64,000 nucleotides of DNA, taken from the NCBI GenBank assembly GCA_947069175.1, contig CAMTDV010000017.1:36279126-36343125 (forward strand), written 5' to 3'. The notes beneath the pieces were generated by a model. It searched no databases. It saw nothing but the letters and a program-made list of their open reading frames with translations, and was not told the origin of the DNA. Both the position numbers and the translations under genes were made by a program. Of the stretch, positions 46,156-58,400 are shown piece by piece. This stretch comes from Scalesia atractyloides. Its lineage: Eukaryota > Streptophyta > Magnoliopsida > Asterales > Asteraceae. How positions within the stretch are numbered: position 1 is the stretch's first letter; the number at the start of each line of letters is the position of its first letter.

Positions 46156-46573
46156 TGCGCCGGGTGAGGCTCGAACCGGCGACCTCCCGTACGCGTGCAC
46201 GCAGCTCTACCAACTGAGCTACGTGTCTAACCCGAAATAATCTTGTTTTTATTTATACTTATACACTTATTCAGTTAAATCCGAATTTCCTTTATTTACA
46301 AAAACATTTTAATTCAATCGGACCGGTGCTCGTGATGGGTTTCGAACGCGCGACGTGTGGTTCATGTTGCACACAGTCCACCGCTGGACTGTGTGTCTAA
46401 CCTGGTTATTATCTCAGTTTTTATTATACTTAACAACTAACTGGGTTATCCCGATTTAGTTTAAACAAAAAGGCCTTTTATTATACAAGGAGTGCGTGGA
46501 GCAGGGATCGAACTCGGGACGTGTATGGTTTTTGTTTGCACACAGTCCACCGCTGGATTGTGTGTCTAACCCG
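46156..46573 (-). repeat. Three tandem tRNA-like modules in solo LTR C
   Basis: Units 46156-46234, 46323-46404 and 46491-46573. The first holds TAGCTCAGTTGG and a GGTTCGAGCC T-loop on the minus strand. The third has one stem change (TGGATTGTG on plus) that becomes G-U on the plus-strand RNA. Confidence 0.75.
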
Positions 46574-47418
46574 TTTATAACTCCGATTTTAATTAACCTT
46601 ATATCATCACTGAACTCGTCTTCTTCATTACAAATGCAGACATCAATCAAACAACCGATACGCGATTAATTTAGTTGATGAACATGATGTCCAGTTTGAA
46701 TGCATTGAACCGAAAAGTTTGGGGAAAGAAGATACCGAACAGATTGTCTTCTTCAGAGAGTCCGGCGAAACTTGTCGGCTCTGTTTTTGGAACCTTCGGC
46801 TGTGAGAATCAATTAACAGGTTTAAGGGATTAGATGTGAAATTTAACTAATGAGTATTGATTATCAGTACGTTGGAATGAGCATACCGGTAATCAACGAG
46901 TTTCCGACAATTCCAGAAATTTTCCGGCAAAAACAGAAAGTCCAGCAATGTCGTCTGTGGTTGATTATGAGCGATGGGTTAATGTTAGTAAGGTTCTAAC
47001 AATTGATTGAAACCGTAAAGTAGAAGTATTTTACCGGTTTGAGTTGAATACGGTTTTCCGGCGACTTTTGCAGAAAATTCCGACGAGCTGTTTTAGGCGT
47101 TCTGGTGGTCCGAAATGCGACGAAAATGAAATGGAGTATTTGTATGATATCTCTGAGCCGCGAGAGTGGTCTGAAGTTTGTGTTATTCTGGACTTGATGA
47201 TTTTCCGGTTTTAAGAACCGACAATGATGAGTCTTTAAGTTTAATCAATTCCAATTTGATAAGAAACCGTCGTGCATCGGTTATAAACTGAATGTGTGAA
47301 ATAAACAACGAATTGACGATTGGTTTGCCGATTACCGTTTCTCAGATGGCGAAATCGGTTTTAACTGGGTTTGTGTATAAATTTCATTTGTGTTCCTAGA
47401 GTTAGCAGAAAACACAAT

Positions 47419-47497
47419 GTGGCGGAGTGGTCTTGGGAGTGAGTGTTAAGTTGTTGAAGTGTTTCTTGGCTGACCCGGGTTCGAGTCCCGGTAGCGT
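47419..47497 (+). repeat. Opposite-strand tRNA-like module in solo LTR C
   Basis: GTGGCGGAGTGGTCTTGGGA, a TTAAG in the middle, then GACCCGGGTTCGAGTCCCGG. Same place and strand relation as in T1 and T2. Confidence 0.65.
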
Positions 47498-48054
47498 TAT
47501 AATTTTTTTATTTATTTTATTTTAACTTTTCATCAAATATAATTTTTATAGTTTAGTTTATTTATTAATTATGTATTGTTTTAAATCAAAATAATCATAA
47601 ATATTCGACATAACTTTTATAACTTGATATTCGATTACAAAACGGAGCGGGTTTTGAAAACCCGATTTTTTACAAATGTTACATGTCAAACATGCAAAGA
47701 AGGCGATAAATTCGTCAAGAGGTGACAGAACATGGCTCTGTCATGTTTCTGCTTGCTGGCAGGTCCTTGCGGACCGTATGGGTAATGCCTTACAGTCCGT
47801 AAGGACCTCAGGCGCCTATCGTTTTGAAATTGGTTACGGACCGTAATCAATATGGCTTATGGTCCGTAACCGCTTCCCAGAAGCAAAATTTTGGCATTTT
47901 GTCACTTTAGTCCCTCGACTTCCATTATTCGCACAATAAGGATATAAATTTATATTTCAACGACTTTGGTCCCTCCTGCTTTACTATACAGCACACGAGG
48001 ATTACCAGGACACATGTCGGAACTTTATTGGACGTAAAAACACGAGGTGTTACA

Positions 48055-49448
48055 TTGAGACCTCCAAATCCAAAGCTGATAAGCTTTGGATGATTTGCTA
48101 AATTGATTCGTTCTCCACTATCTGTAGGGAACCACTGTTGGTAATTTAAAAGTGCAAACAGTGGTTACCCTAGCATTTATCCAAATAAAAGAAAGAGAGT
48201 TTTTTTTAATATATATTTTCAAAAGGTTCAACACCAATATGTTGTTTTTAAAACAAGAAAAAAAATTGTTTGCAAAATCAAGAAAAGATGGATAAAATTA
48301 ACAAAAACAAAACTCTGGTCAAAAGAGTGTAACATCGGTTTCAATGGTTCAAAAGTCTGTTTAAGTGTGGTTAACCACTGTTTAAGACAAAAAGAACCAT
48401 TTATTCATCAACTACTGGTTGGCTACAAAAGTCAAACAGATCCACTGCTTCATGATAACTCTTTTTGTTTTCACTTAAAACTCTGTTTAACCCAACAGAA
48501 GTTTCAAACATGGGTTTCCAAAACGTTGTTGACTAAAAGTCATATCAGATGATTCAAACTACTGATTTAGTTAATCAAAAGTCTGTTGAGCATGACAGAG
48601 GTTTCAAACAGATATTTTGAAAAACAGATCTTTCATATCTTCTTCAAAGGGTTTCCTTATTGGGACCCACTTTCTGAACATAAAAAGTAACCGTTGTCCA
48701 CGCTGATGAAAGTTTCTACCTTAAAAATGTTTTAAGATAAGAAAGTTTTGAATAGGGTGAAGCACTTGAAAGTAACAGTCTTCAAATAAAACTTTTACAC
48801 ACATGATGGCTAAAACCCAAGAAAATGCGGTAAAAGAAACTGTTTTAGAAAACCAATCAACAAATGTTGAAACTTCTGTTGCTAAGCCTACTACTCCTAG
48901 TGACCATGGTGCATAATCAAGCACTGTGGAACCCACACCATACATTTCCATACAAACCACTTCCATCTCCATCCCCAAATTCAAAAGAAAAACCAAAAAA
49001 AAAAAGGATCTCTGGAGATTGAGATGCCAAAGATACCTACTGTAACACTAATGCAACTAACATACGTTGTTACTTCCTCACAACAGATGCAAACATCTCC
49101 ACCCATCTAAACTCCTCACTCATCCTCACAAAAGGAGAGTGTTGTAAGCATATGGGACACAAATCAAGGGGTAGATATATTAGTTGAATATCTCTACTCA
49201 AGATCCTCTCAACCCACTTCAAATATACAATCAGCTTTCTAAACATTTCTTGATGCAATTGATACAACTGACTTGCACATACCTAGTTCCTCTCAACAAC
49301 AAATCGCAGAGAGTACACTTCAACAAGTGACTAGGGAAAGTTCATGGATCATTGTTATCCCACAAGCAGGGGAGGCAACACCTCCTGTGTCCCAAGAGAC
49401 ACAGGCAGCTATTTCAAGTAAGGCAGCCACTACAACTGTAGAGACAAC
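48055..49448 (+). pseudogene. Decayed copia element, middle part
   Basis: It continues the frame broken by LTR E, then degenerates. Around 48810-48915 a frame reads AKTQENAVKETVLENQSTNV and further Thr/Pro-rich sequence. A second stretch at 49270-49448 (SSSQQQIAESTLQQVT, AATTTVETT) is also Thr/Ser/Gln-rich. Stops interrupt it. It could be a gag spacer or an extra ORF of a large copia element; there is no diagnostic domain. Confidence 0.5.
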
Positions 49449-51483
49449 TGTCACACCCCAACCGATGGCAGAAACATCAGAGTGAGACGAAAACGAGATT
49501 GCAAGAGACTTCATAACGACTATTTGCAACAAGTATTTAATAATCAAAATTTCATTTCATTTCTAAAGTGGGAAATAAAATGTTTAGAAACAAATAACTT
49601 GCAACAAATCGTGAAGTGTTTCTTTAGGAGTTAAACTTCCATTTGTCCATATTTCGAGACATAAAACAAAATACAAAACAAGTATTAAATAAAAGTGTGT
49701 TTCTAGTCATCCTACTAGATTTCTTCTAATGTCTCATCATCAAGTTCTTGCAATACATATTAAAGTACATGTCAACACATAAAGTATTAGCGAGCATACA
49801 AGTTTGATTTACTAGCATAAGTATAAAAATGGTTAAACAAATCCACATGGTATAATCGTAATCTAAGACATATCATAACAATGCTAGCATGCATCTCCTA
49901 CTTGTCATCCCAAAGTTTCCCACTAGCGTAATCTTGTCGTTGCAACGACAAGACTGTTTTTGTATGACTTAACATGACCTCAAGAATACGGGCAGTGTAT
50001 TACTCCTATAGCGCTACACATGTTAAGAAAGGCTTGTACGAAGTTAATGACAAAGTATAGTCAATTAAAGTTTCTAACGGATTGTTTGTTTGTGTCAAGC
50101 AGGTTTGTATGTGATTGTGTGTGTTTTAATAAATCATAAGTATTGCACCCAAAAGTGTCGAAAAGTAAAAAGGGGGTCATGTACACTCACGGTTTGCAAA
50201 GCTTTCCGAAGTGACATGAGTTGACGAGTCGTTGAGGGTGGAGCACCAAAGTTACCCTACATTAGGGAAAAGAAGGTGTATGAGTATATGAAGTTCGTGG
50301 AGGGCTTGGATTCGGAATTAAGTATAAAAAGTATATGTACATGAAAGTATATCTCGTCTAAATACTCGTTTGGACACCACGTTTTCTTGTGTTTTCAATT
50401 TTCATGGGTCCTAACTTGCCCCTTAGAATCACAAACGAGGAGTCTAGAAACGAAGATAATATAACCTAAGTCCTTGACATCTAACCATAATCCGATTAGC
50501 ATCAAGAATTTGGTTAGAATGTATATTTTATATATTATATAGTATATGATATAGTTATGTCCATCATGTATTATCATGTAAGTCAAGCATGGAGGTAGGA
50601 TGATTTCCATCCATTAAACCTCTTTATTTGATTCACCAAAGCACAAACTCATCAACTTTGTTGATGAGTTCGGTTGGTCATGAATAAAATAACATAAAGT
50701 AACTAAGTTTGTCAAGTAGCCAAGTAAGAACACCCTGGGCGTGTCATGCCCAACATGACAAATGTTGGAGGCGAGGCGGGGTTATCTTGCTTTGGTTATT
50801 GGAAGCTACTTGGTATTACTCTAAGTCCTAAAACAACCAAAAGAGCAAGCTAGGTGTGTGCATCCCGAGCATGGAAAGTGTTCGGGACATGTCGTAGCCT
50901 TGTCCCTTTAGTGGAAGTTGCCTTATGACTTAGAGTATGAAAAGTGAGAACAAGTGAGGTTATGGAACAAGTTTAGAGACCCAAAGCTTCCATGGTTCAC
51001 ACATAACTCATGCACAAGTCTTTCAACATGGAAAGTTGAAGCTTGGATGATTTTCAATCACTTAGAACATATATGAGCAGAATTTAAAGAATGTTTTAGG
51101 CTTGCTTCCTTTGATGAAAATCAACCACAACACAAACCCACAACTATGAGTTTGGTTGGGAGTTTGGTGGGTACAAGATTGCACCAAGTTTTAATTAAAA
51201 TAAACAAGTTACAAGAATATAATTAAACAGGATTTTATAACTTATGTGGACCTCAAATGTGGTGAGATTCCACCTTAGCTTGCCATGTCAAACTTGTGGA
51301 AACCTTCCTAGAGGTTATCCAAGAAGTTTAGAGAGGAAAATAAGAAGAAAAGAGAGAAATAGCGAGTAAGAACTCACAAAGAACATTTAGAAGTTCATTG
51401 CTTTGCTTGGGAGCTTTGAGAGAAATGAGGCACTTGAGAGTGATTTAGGTGTGTGGAAAGTATTTGGAGTGTAAGGAGGCTCC

Positions 51484-51491
51484 TATTTATA
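51484..51491 (-). promoter_or_regulatory. TATA box of solo LTR D2
   Basis: TATAAATA on the minus strand (GCTTATAAATAGGAGC), placed about 740 bp from the LTR start; D1 has its TATA about 590 bp in. Confidence 0.55.
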
Positions 51492-51639
51492 AGCTAATAT
51501 TAGGGTTTTGGTAATTAATTTGGTTGGTGGTGGTTGGGAGTTGGAATAAAGAGAAACATTAGTTTTAAGAAGCTTCTGTGATGATTGAGCTAAAAAGCCC
51601 TGGCTGCAGACATGTCCCATGAGAAACCAACCTTTTTAC

Positions 51640-51890
51640 ACGAAGTTGCTCCTTCGTGTAAAGGTGGAGGTGGTTCGTGTGGCATGAAGGAGACACGAAG
51701 GCTTAAGCCTTCATGTGGTGAGGGGTTCGCGAAAAAGGAGAGAGGCAAAGGCCCATTACGTGGCACGAAGGCCACTTGCCTTCGTGTTTAATTTCGCAAG
51801 AAAGTGGAGGGGGCGAAAGCTTAGCCTTCGTGTGGTCTTGAAGGCTATGAAGGAAGCCTTTTGAGCTGCCTTCGTGTTTCTTCGGCCCAA
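51640..51890. repeat. CTTCGTG / CACGAAG motif array in LTR D2
   Basis: About a dozen copies of the 7-mer in both orientations within 250 bp, several forming inverted pairs such as GGCACGAAGGCC with GCCTTCGTG. Confidence 0.8.
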
Positions 51891-52231
51891 AGGGCTACGG
51901 GTTGGGTTAAATCGTGCTAGTTCTCGTATTTAGCCTATCTAAGTATCTTAGGATGTGACGAGGTATTATATAGGTATAAAGCACATATAAATTATAATTC
52001 CAAGTAATTCAAGTATCGGTTGCGCGTATATTTTGCATTCAAGATGATAACGTATATCCCAAGTATGTAGTATGTAAAAGTTTAAAACAAAATTTCATTA
52101 TGATCAAAACATCGGGTGTTAAGATTAGAAATGAAATACGAATACGATACGATACACAGTTTTTAAAAATAGAAGTTACCGTTACACTTTCTAAATAAGG
52201 AAAGTACAAAAATGTGAAGCGTTACAACAAC

Positions 52232-52500
52232 ACTCTCACAGTTGGACAATTTTTACATCATTAAGACCCCTTGAAGGCAACAAATGTTGAGACAATAGTC
52301 TCTTCACCAGTTGGAAGTCCCTAGTACCAAGAACAAGGGTACGTGGTTTAAAACCAAGTTTAACCACCTCAGGTAGGAATTCAGATGATCCTAACCGACC
52401 AAATTTGCAATACAACGAGAAGGAGGGACGATGGTTAGCTCGTGATTGGCCCAAATATAGGTTGTTTTCACAATCATCGTCAAATTTAATTCAGATTGAA
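52232..52500 (+). pseudogene. Decayed copia element, right part
   Basis: Sequence continues from 49448 after removing D2 and one ACAAC copy. No intact frame and no recognisable LTR; the element's end was not located. Confidence 0.4.
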
Positions 52501-52516
52501 TAATCTTTATATTATA

Positions 52517-53736
52517 ATAATAGATAAGAGATCATGTACAAGAGAAAAATTTTGTATGAAGTGTAAGAGATAATCATTACCGCACATTTGTTTTTCTCAA
52601 TTTAAGAAATGGAAGAGTATGATGGTCATTTCTCTCTTTCACTAGTTTCCACCTTGATTTTCAAACGGCTATAACTTTTTCATACGTTAATATTTTTTTT
52701 AAAAAATTACACCATATTAACGAGCATTTCATTCTCTTCAATTCGAGCAGCCTATTGCTATAGTATTCTTAAAAATAATTTATAGGACTTTAAATACCCA
52801 TTACGTGATTACGTGATTTGAATACCCAGTACTCATTACGTGATTTTTGAATACCCATTACGTGATTACACATTCAACATAAATCATTATACATTCAATG
52901 TAAATTTATTATGTAACTACACATTTAATATGATTTGTTATAACTAATGTTAATACAATTATGCTTATTATGTGATTACACATTCAATAATAAGAACTTG
53001 ATTGTTTATGCTTTATTACGTGGTTAAATCTCTAATATATGACATTATGTTGCTATTTAGGTTGGTTTGGCTAATGTTTTGTATATAATTTATCCTTAAC
53101 ATGTGATTATACCTTAAATATTAGGTATTCCATATGAAATATTATGTATTATGTTACGTAATCACCCAGTATAGTTTCACGTAAATACTATAATGAAATC
53201 ATGTAATCACGAAATGCGTATTTAAAATCATGTAGTCATGTAATTTACATAGTCAACTGTAGTTACGTAATTACGTAATCACTTAGCGTGGTTTCACATA
53301 AAATGCTACAATGAAATCAAGTAATCACGTAATGGGTATTCAAAATCACGTAGTTACTTACCGAGTATTCAAAATCACGTAACATGGTTTCAAAATCTTT
53401 TAAAAAAAGTTAATGTTAAAATATAGCAATAGGCTGCTCGAATTAAAGATAATGAAATGCTCGTTAATACAATGTAATTTTTATAAAAAAATATTAACTA
53501 TGAAAAAGTTATAGCCATTTGAAAATCAAGGGGGAAGTGGATTTATAAGTTAACAATATTGGATTTTCCTATTTTACCCTTTTCTCCACTTGTTCCCTTG
53601 TTTTTGTTATGTGAATTCTATATTTGAGAACCACTTAATCTCAACCATTGATCTTGCAAATCAATGGTCAAACTTGTCTCCTATACTTCGTACATTTATT
53701 TCCTCTTGTACAATAACCTCTCTCATAATAGATAAG
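52517..53736. mobile_element. Foldback element of 1.2 kb
   Basis: The element 52529-53724 is an inverted repeat nearly throughout: TTGATTTTCAAACGGCTATA (52662) faces TATAGCCATTTGAAAATCAA (53510), and GAGCAGCCTATTGCTATA (52745) faces its inverse (53425). Its ends (AGATCATGTACAAGAG; inverse GAGGTTATTGTACAAGAG) resemble the short elements near 11.0 and 11.7 kb. ATAATAGATAAG flanks both sides (12 bp), long for a target duplication. Inside are many ATTACGTGATT/ACGTAATC words. Confidence 0.75.
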
Positions 53737-54470
53737 TATGCAAACTTATATACAAATATATTTCAATAGGAAAAAATATATGACATTAAAATTTAAATCT
53801 TATATAGAAAACTCTTCGTATGTTACAACATCTTGATTTAAGCTGAAAAATGATTTAATGGTTTTTATTTTTTCTGAAAGGTGATTTTTTTTAATTATTT
53901 ATCTGTGGGACCTGAATTTAAGATCTTCAAATCCTAATGTTTTTAAAGGTTTTGCCTTTGTTAATAGACCATAAACCCCATTACTTCAAAGCCACAACTC
54001 TATTTAGATTTAGTTCCTGACAATGCATAAATTAGGGGCCCGTAAAAATCGACCCATATTCTTCATGTTTATTTTGCAAAGCTTTGTAACAATTTGCTTC
54101 ATGTTGAATGATTTGTAACTGGGTATCCAAATTAACAATAGTTACATTGGAACACTTGTAGGCATGCAAAGGAAACAACAATACGCTCTTAAATCGCTAC
54201 AACACGACTAGCAGGATGATAACTTGATAACATCCGTTGTTACTTCAAACAAGGGTGTTCAATTTTCGGTTGTAAATTGATTCAACAAAAAAACAAAGAA
54301 AAAACGTGTAAAACCAAATTGAATTACACATTTAGTTTTTAGTTTAATTTTAAAGCGAACAAGATAATCAACTATAGATTTTAACCTTTAAATAACACAT
54401 TAAACATTTAGCTAAATAAAAAGCCCAGAATCCAAAATCCAAACCAATGAACTTGTTCCAATTTTGACCA
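53737..54470. other. Intergenic sequence, nothing seen
   Basis: AT-rich, no open frame of note and no repeat boundary recognised. Confidence 0.5.
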
Positions 54471-54473
54471 AAA

Positions 54474-54706
54474 AATATTCAAATCGAAAAACCAAGACCC
54501 TAACCAATAAACACCATTAAACAAAATCACGAGTTCTCAATTAGATACATCATTTTCATAATAAGATATTCAGACATAGTTAAAAGAAAATATTCAAATC
54601 GAAAAACCAAGACCCTAACCAATAAAAACCCTTAACAAAATCGCGAGTTCTCAATGAGATACATCATTTTCATAATAATATATTCAGACATAGTTAAAAG
54701 AAAATA
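54474..54706. repeat. Tandem repeat of about 114 bp, two copies
   Basis: AATATTCAAATCGAAAAACC starts copies at about 54474 and 54588; the copies differ at a handful of positions. A partial third start (AAAAGAAAATAT) follows. Confidence 0.9.
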
Positions 54707-54726
54707 TGTAAAAACACCACAAGTAA

Positions 54727-54795
54727 TGCACCAGCCGGGAATCAAAGCCGGGCCTGTAACGGCAGGGTACTGTTCTACCACTAGACAACTGGTGC
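54727..54795 (-). tRNA. tRNA-Gly(GCC), probably a pseudogene
   Basis: On the minus strand: GCACCAG at the 5' end pairs with CTGGTGC at the 3' end (perfect 7-bp acceptor), then GTCTAGTGGTAGAAC (D-arm, A-box) and GTACCCTGCC (anticodon arm with GCC). The 3' half of the anticodon stem has lost two bases (GTTAC instead of a GGTAC-ending arm) and the T-arm reads GGCTTTGATTCCC instead of the normal GGGTTCGAATCCC type. The total of 69 nt is two short of the usual plant length. It is most likely a decayed nuclear copy. Confidence 0.8.
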
Positions 54796-57700
54796 CTTAT
54801 GTTAGACCAATGTCAACTCAATTCTTATAATAATCGTTTCTTAACCTCCTGTCTGAACCGACCCCTGAGACATTGGCCAAAATTTGGGCTCGTCTGCACA
54901 CACGTCAAATATTTAACCCGAACCAAACATGATGGCGCCTTTCATTTCAAATTAACCTTCTTTTCCACTCCATTTCCCCTTCAATCCAGCCTTAAAAATG
55001 ATTGTCAGAACATCTCTACCGAAGAAACGACGGCCTGAAGCCACTGACAACTCCGATAGCCCTAACTCCGATGGCCGTTTCGTCATCTTCGAGGACCTGC
55101 CGGAGCCCGAACCTTCTCATCAACATTCCGATCAGATGCTTTGCACTTACCAGTGCCGTCAACTGGTATTATTTCTCTACAACTAATTTATTACCGTTCC
55201 GGTTAAGCTAACCTACGCGTTTCCAGATTGCAATATTCGTATTTATTGTTATGTGTTTCCGAAATAAGAGAGAGGTTTTAGTAATCGGATGTAATAGTTT
55301 GTGAATTTATAGGAGATGTGGAGATTTGAGGTTTGGTGATAACCTAGGGCTTATTTCGGTCTGTTTTTAAGGGATTTGGATCGTTCTGGTGTAAGTGCAT
55401 CTATGGTTGGGTTATTTGAATGCTTGTTGTATATTTGTATCGGTTATCGATTGTGTTTGAAAAAGGTTTATAGAGTTCAAATTTAAAGTGAATATAGAAA
55501 CTTAGTTTAGGACTTTAGGGTACAATATTGCTTATTGAGGCCTTCTATTTTGGTGATATTTGTTTGGCGGATTCATGTTGTAATGTATGAAATTGACTGT
55601 TATTATAGCTTGTGTGTATGTTTGATGGAACATTATAGATGAAAATGTGTTTGTTATTTGAAGAAGTTGCTTTAAAGAATTTTAAGTACTCAGATTTATG
55701 TCGGTAGTTGTGAACGTTTTGATGTTGGTTGGATACCTTTGTTCAATGTCATGTAAAGAAGCCATATGTGTTTATTTAAACATTGAATGCAGTTGTGGAC
55801 TCTGAAGAAGTGGTCATAAAGTTGCACAAACTGTTGTCTGAGGCTTGGTTATTTGCTATTTTCTTACTTTTAGACTTCTCATTTTTCAATGAAACACTTA
55901 TTGTCCGTACAGGTCAAAGCAGATTTTCTGGATGCTTTAAGCAGCGCAGAAAAAAAATCACAGGATTATCAATCTAAGCTTGAGGCAATGGACAGTGACT
56001 TGCGCAAATCGGGTGAGTCAATTTGGGGTCATGAATTGAAGTTCTTCACAAGACAGTAGTGTTCTTGATATGTTGCATCATGGATACAAACATATAATCT
56101 AATATACGAGGTGTTGTACTTGTATGCCTATCTTTGCTCTATCAAATAGTTTTTATATAGCAGCAGTCTATCTGGTTTTATAGTGGTTGCTATTGTTTTT
56201 AAAATACCCATACCATATATAAATCTAAAACTAGCATAGTCAAAACTTCCATTCAACTTTCGTTCCGTGTATTGCTCTTAGCCACCAATATACAAGAAAA
56301 GAAGCCATAAAATTGTTCTTAAACAGGTTCTATGTGCATAATTTGTATTACAGACTTTAGTTTGTACATATAATTAATTATGTGTGTATAAATTTATGTT
56401 ACAAAGGCAGGCTGATGGGCTAAAGTTAAAGTGTGAGAGTAAGACAATGATATTAACACTTCTAGAAGGTTAAATATTAAATAACCCTAATTTGATTTTA
56501 ATTACTCGTTGATAGAAGGGTTGATAGGGCAAACATTGGTCTCGAAAAAGAATAAAACAAGATTCTTTAATTATTATTAAAGCAACAGAATTCACTTGTT
56601 CTAAAGTTACAGTAAAGTTGCATTTTTGGTTGTTTTTTTCAGCTAGGACCAGAAGCTACTTTAGTCTACATGATTACTTGAACCGTATATATTTAAGTGA
56701 TTATTAACTTATTACTGTTTCCGATTATTATTTTTGCTATATGGTTAATCTCATGCCGCATGCATGCATCAATCACACGGTCTAACACTCTTCTTCAAAA
56801 TAATGAAGAGATCTTTGCAAAATTCCAAAGTTTTTAGCAAGTACCGTGTACTTTTTGTAATGCACTACTATTGAATGTTTATGATTTTAGTTCATAAGTG
56901 CTTACTATTTGCCATCGATATTATTCAAGCGTGGCACCTTGCTAACAAAGTATTTAAAGATTAACATCTTTAGTTCTTTCTACACAACAGAAACATTGAT
57001 TAATGTTTTCTGTATCTTGCATCAGGAATCAGAAGTTCATGAAGCTAGAAAATGGAAAGCTTCTCATGAGGACGTCGAGTTATTGAGGGAGAAATTGTTG
57101 GAGGAAAAGGGTCGCAGAGAGAGGGCCGAGTCAGAGGTTTTGAAATTATCGGAAGCACAGATAAATGGAAAGAAGTTGGAGGATGAATTATCTTCATGGA
57201 AATCAATGATAAAAGAAATTCCCGGTGTAACATCTGCTGCTGACATCCCTCTTAAGTTTGAAGCCTTACAAAAGTTTGTACCAACTAAATTCTACACCTT
57301 TATATCTCTTTATTCAACCACCTTATTCATAATTAAAAAAGTTAGCTACTAAAGTTATTGGCACTATTCTTTCTGTTGGCATATTTAAGTCTTCATAAAA
57401 GTTCAATCCAACAATCATGGAAAACTATATTATCTTTATTTAGTAATTCCTAAATGCATGGTGTGTATTATAGAGAGGTTCTTGAAGGCATGATGAAGAT
57501 GGGAGAGGTTACTGCACGTTTAAAACAAGTGGAGGTTGCTCTTGATGTTGCTGAAAACACTAGACAAAATGTGGAAACAGAGTTTGCGTTAACAAATGAA
57601 AAGATGGAACTTTTGAAGTTGGAGCTCAAGCGAACTGAGTTACTGGTAAGTTGGTATGAAATTACAATTATGCTTGTGTATATTATAAAATGGTTTGCAA

Positions 57701-57831
57701 ATTATTATATACATTATATCTATCTTAATTTGAAATGTCGGTGATATTTCTATTATATAACCTTCTTTTTCTTGCTTCTTATGTTCTAACCCTTATGCTT
57801 TTTAATTTTGATTGTCTGGTCCTCCCTATGC

Positions 57832-58400
57832 AGTTATAGCGGTCCAAAATCATATAGTGGTCAAGGTCGGCTATATGATATATAGGTTATGGCGGTGCTA
57901 TAGCGGTAATTTTTATACCATGCATAATTTATGTATTTATATGTAAATATATATTTGAAAATATTGATAGTAGTATCAAAATTCACAATAATATCATGCA
58001 AAATATTAGTAGTAATATCAAAAAATGAAAACATGAAAGTGGAAGTCCAACAATTTCTAGATTTAGGTTAATTTTGTTGAACGATGAAGAACCAACGTCA
58101 AACGAATCCAGCAAATGAAGACTTTAGACCTTGATTTAGGTTTAGTTTTACGTTTGGGCCTTTACTTTTAGGTTTATTTCAAACATAAAGTTGATTAATA
58201 TGGGTTTTTGGGGTGAAATACAAAAAAACCGCTAAAAGAAGTGCTACAATCGCTATACGGGTTTCAGAATAGCGGTCAATAGCGGCATTTAGCACTGCTA
58301 ATAGCGGAACCGCTATAGCGGACTGCTATTTGAACCACTATGAGATCGAATGTCCGCTAAGCGCTATAGCGGTGCTATAGCACCGCTATAGTACGCTATT
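57832..58400. mobile_element. MITE-like TAGCGG-rich insertion in a MAD1 intron
   Basis: Ends rich in CTATAGCGGT and its inverse (GGTGCTATAGCGGTAA at 57891, AGCGCTATAGCGGTGCTA at 58359). The inverted ends are imperfect and no target duplication is certain. Confidence 0.5.

Larger units (their letters stand above)
44969..47688 (-). mobile_element. Solo LTR C (T1-like family) nested in LTR E
   Basis: LTR 44974-47683 (2,710 bp), TGTCTCACC to TGTTACA, with a perfect duplication TGTCA (44969-44973, 47684-47688). It is close to the T1 LTR, including the GCTCATAATGTAATGGGGAG region, tRNA-like modules and AT-rich block. Three copies of the GATCAAGGCTC repeat lie at 45441-45600. Confidence 0.94.
42142..48059 (-). 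mobile_element. Solo LTR E, interrupted by solo LTR C
   Basis: LTR 42147-48054, TGTCACACC to TGTTACA, with a perfect target duplication TTGAG (42142-42146, 48055-48059). Without C the LTR is about 3.19 kb. It carries a tandem array of period about 158 bp (43290-44330) and a cluster of GGACCGTA-type motifs (47760-47880). No internal coding part remains, so one LTR is left after recombination. Confidence 0.92.
49444..52231 (-). mobile_element. Solo LTR D2 (Ty3/gypsy-like)
   Basis: LTR 49449-52226 (2,778 bp), TGTCACACC to GTTACA, with a perfect duplication ACAAC (49444-49448, 52227-52231). The 3' end shares CCCCAACCGATGGC and the next 60 bp with D1. It carries a perfect 11-bp inverted repeat (AACTCATCAAC, TTT, GTTGATGAGTT; 50646-50670) and a dense CTTCGTG/CACGAAG array (51640-51890). 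Confidence 0.93.

Noticed and set aside
48367..49547. Short open frames on both strands in the middle of the copia relic
   Set aside because: No consistent frame, stops throughout, and no domain; treated as decayed element sequence.
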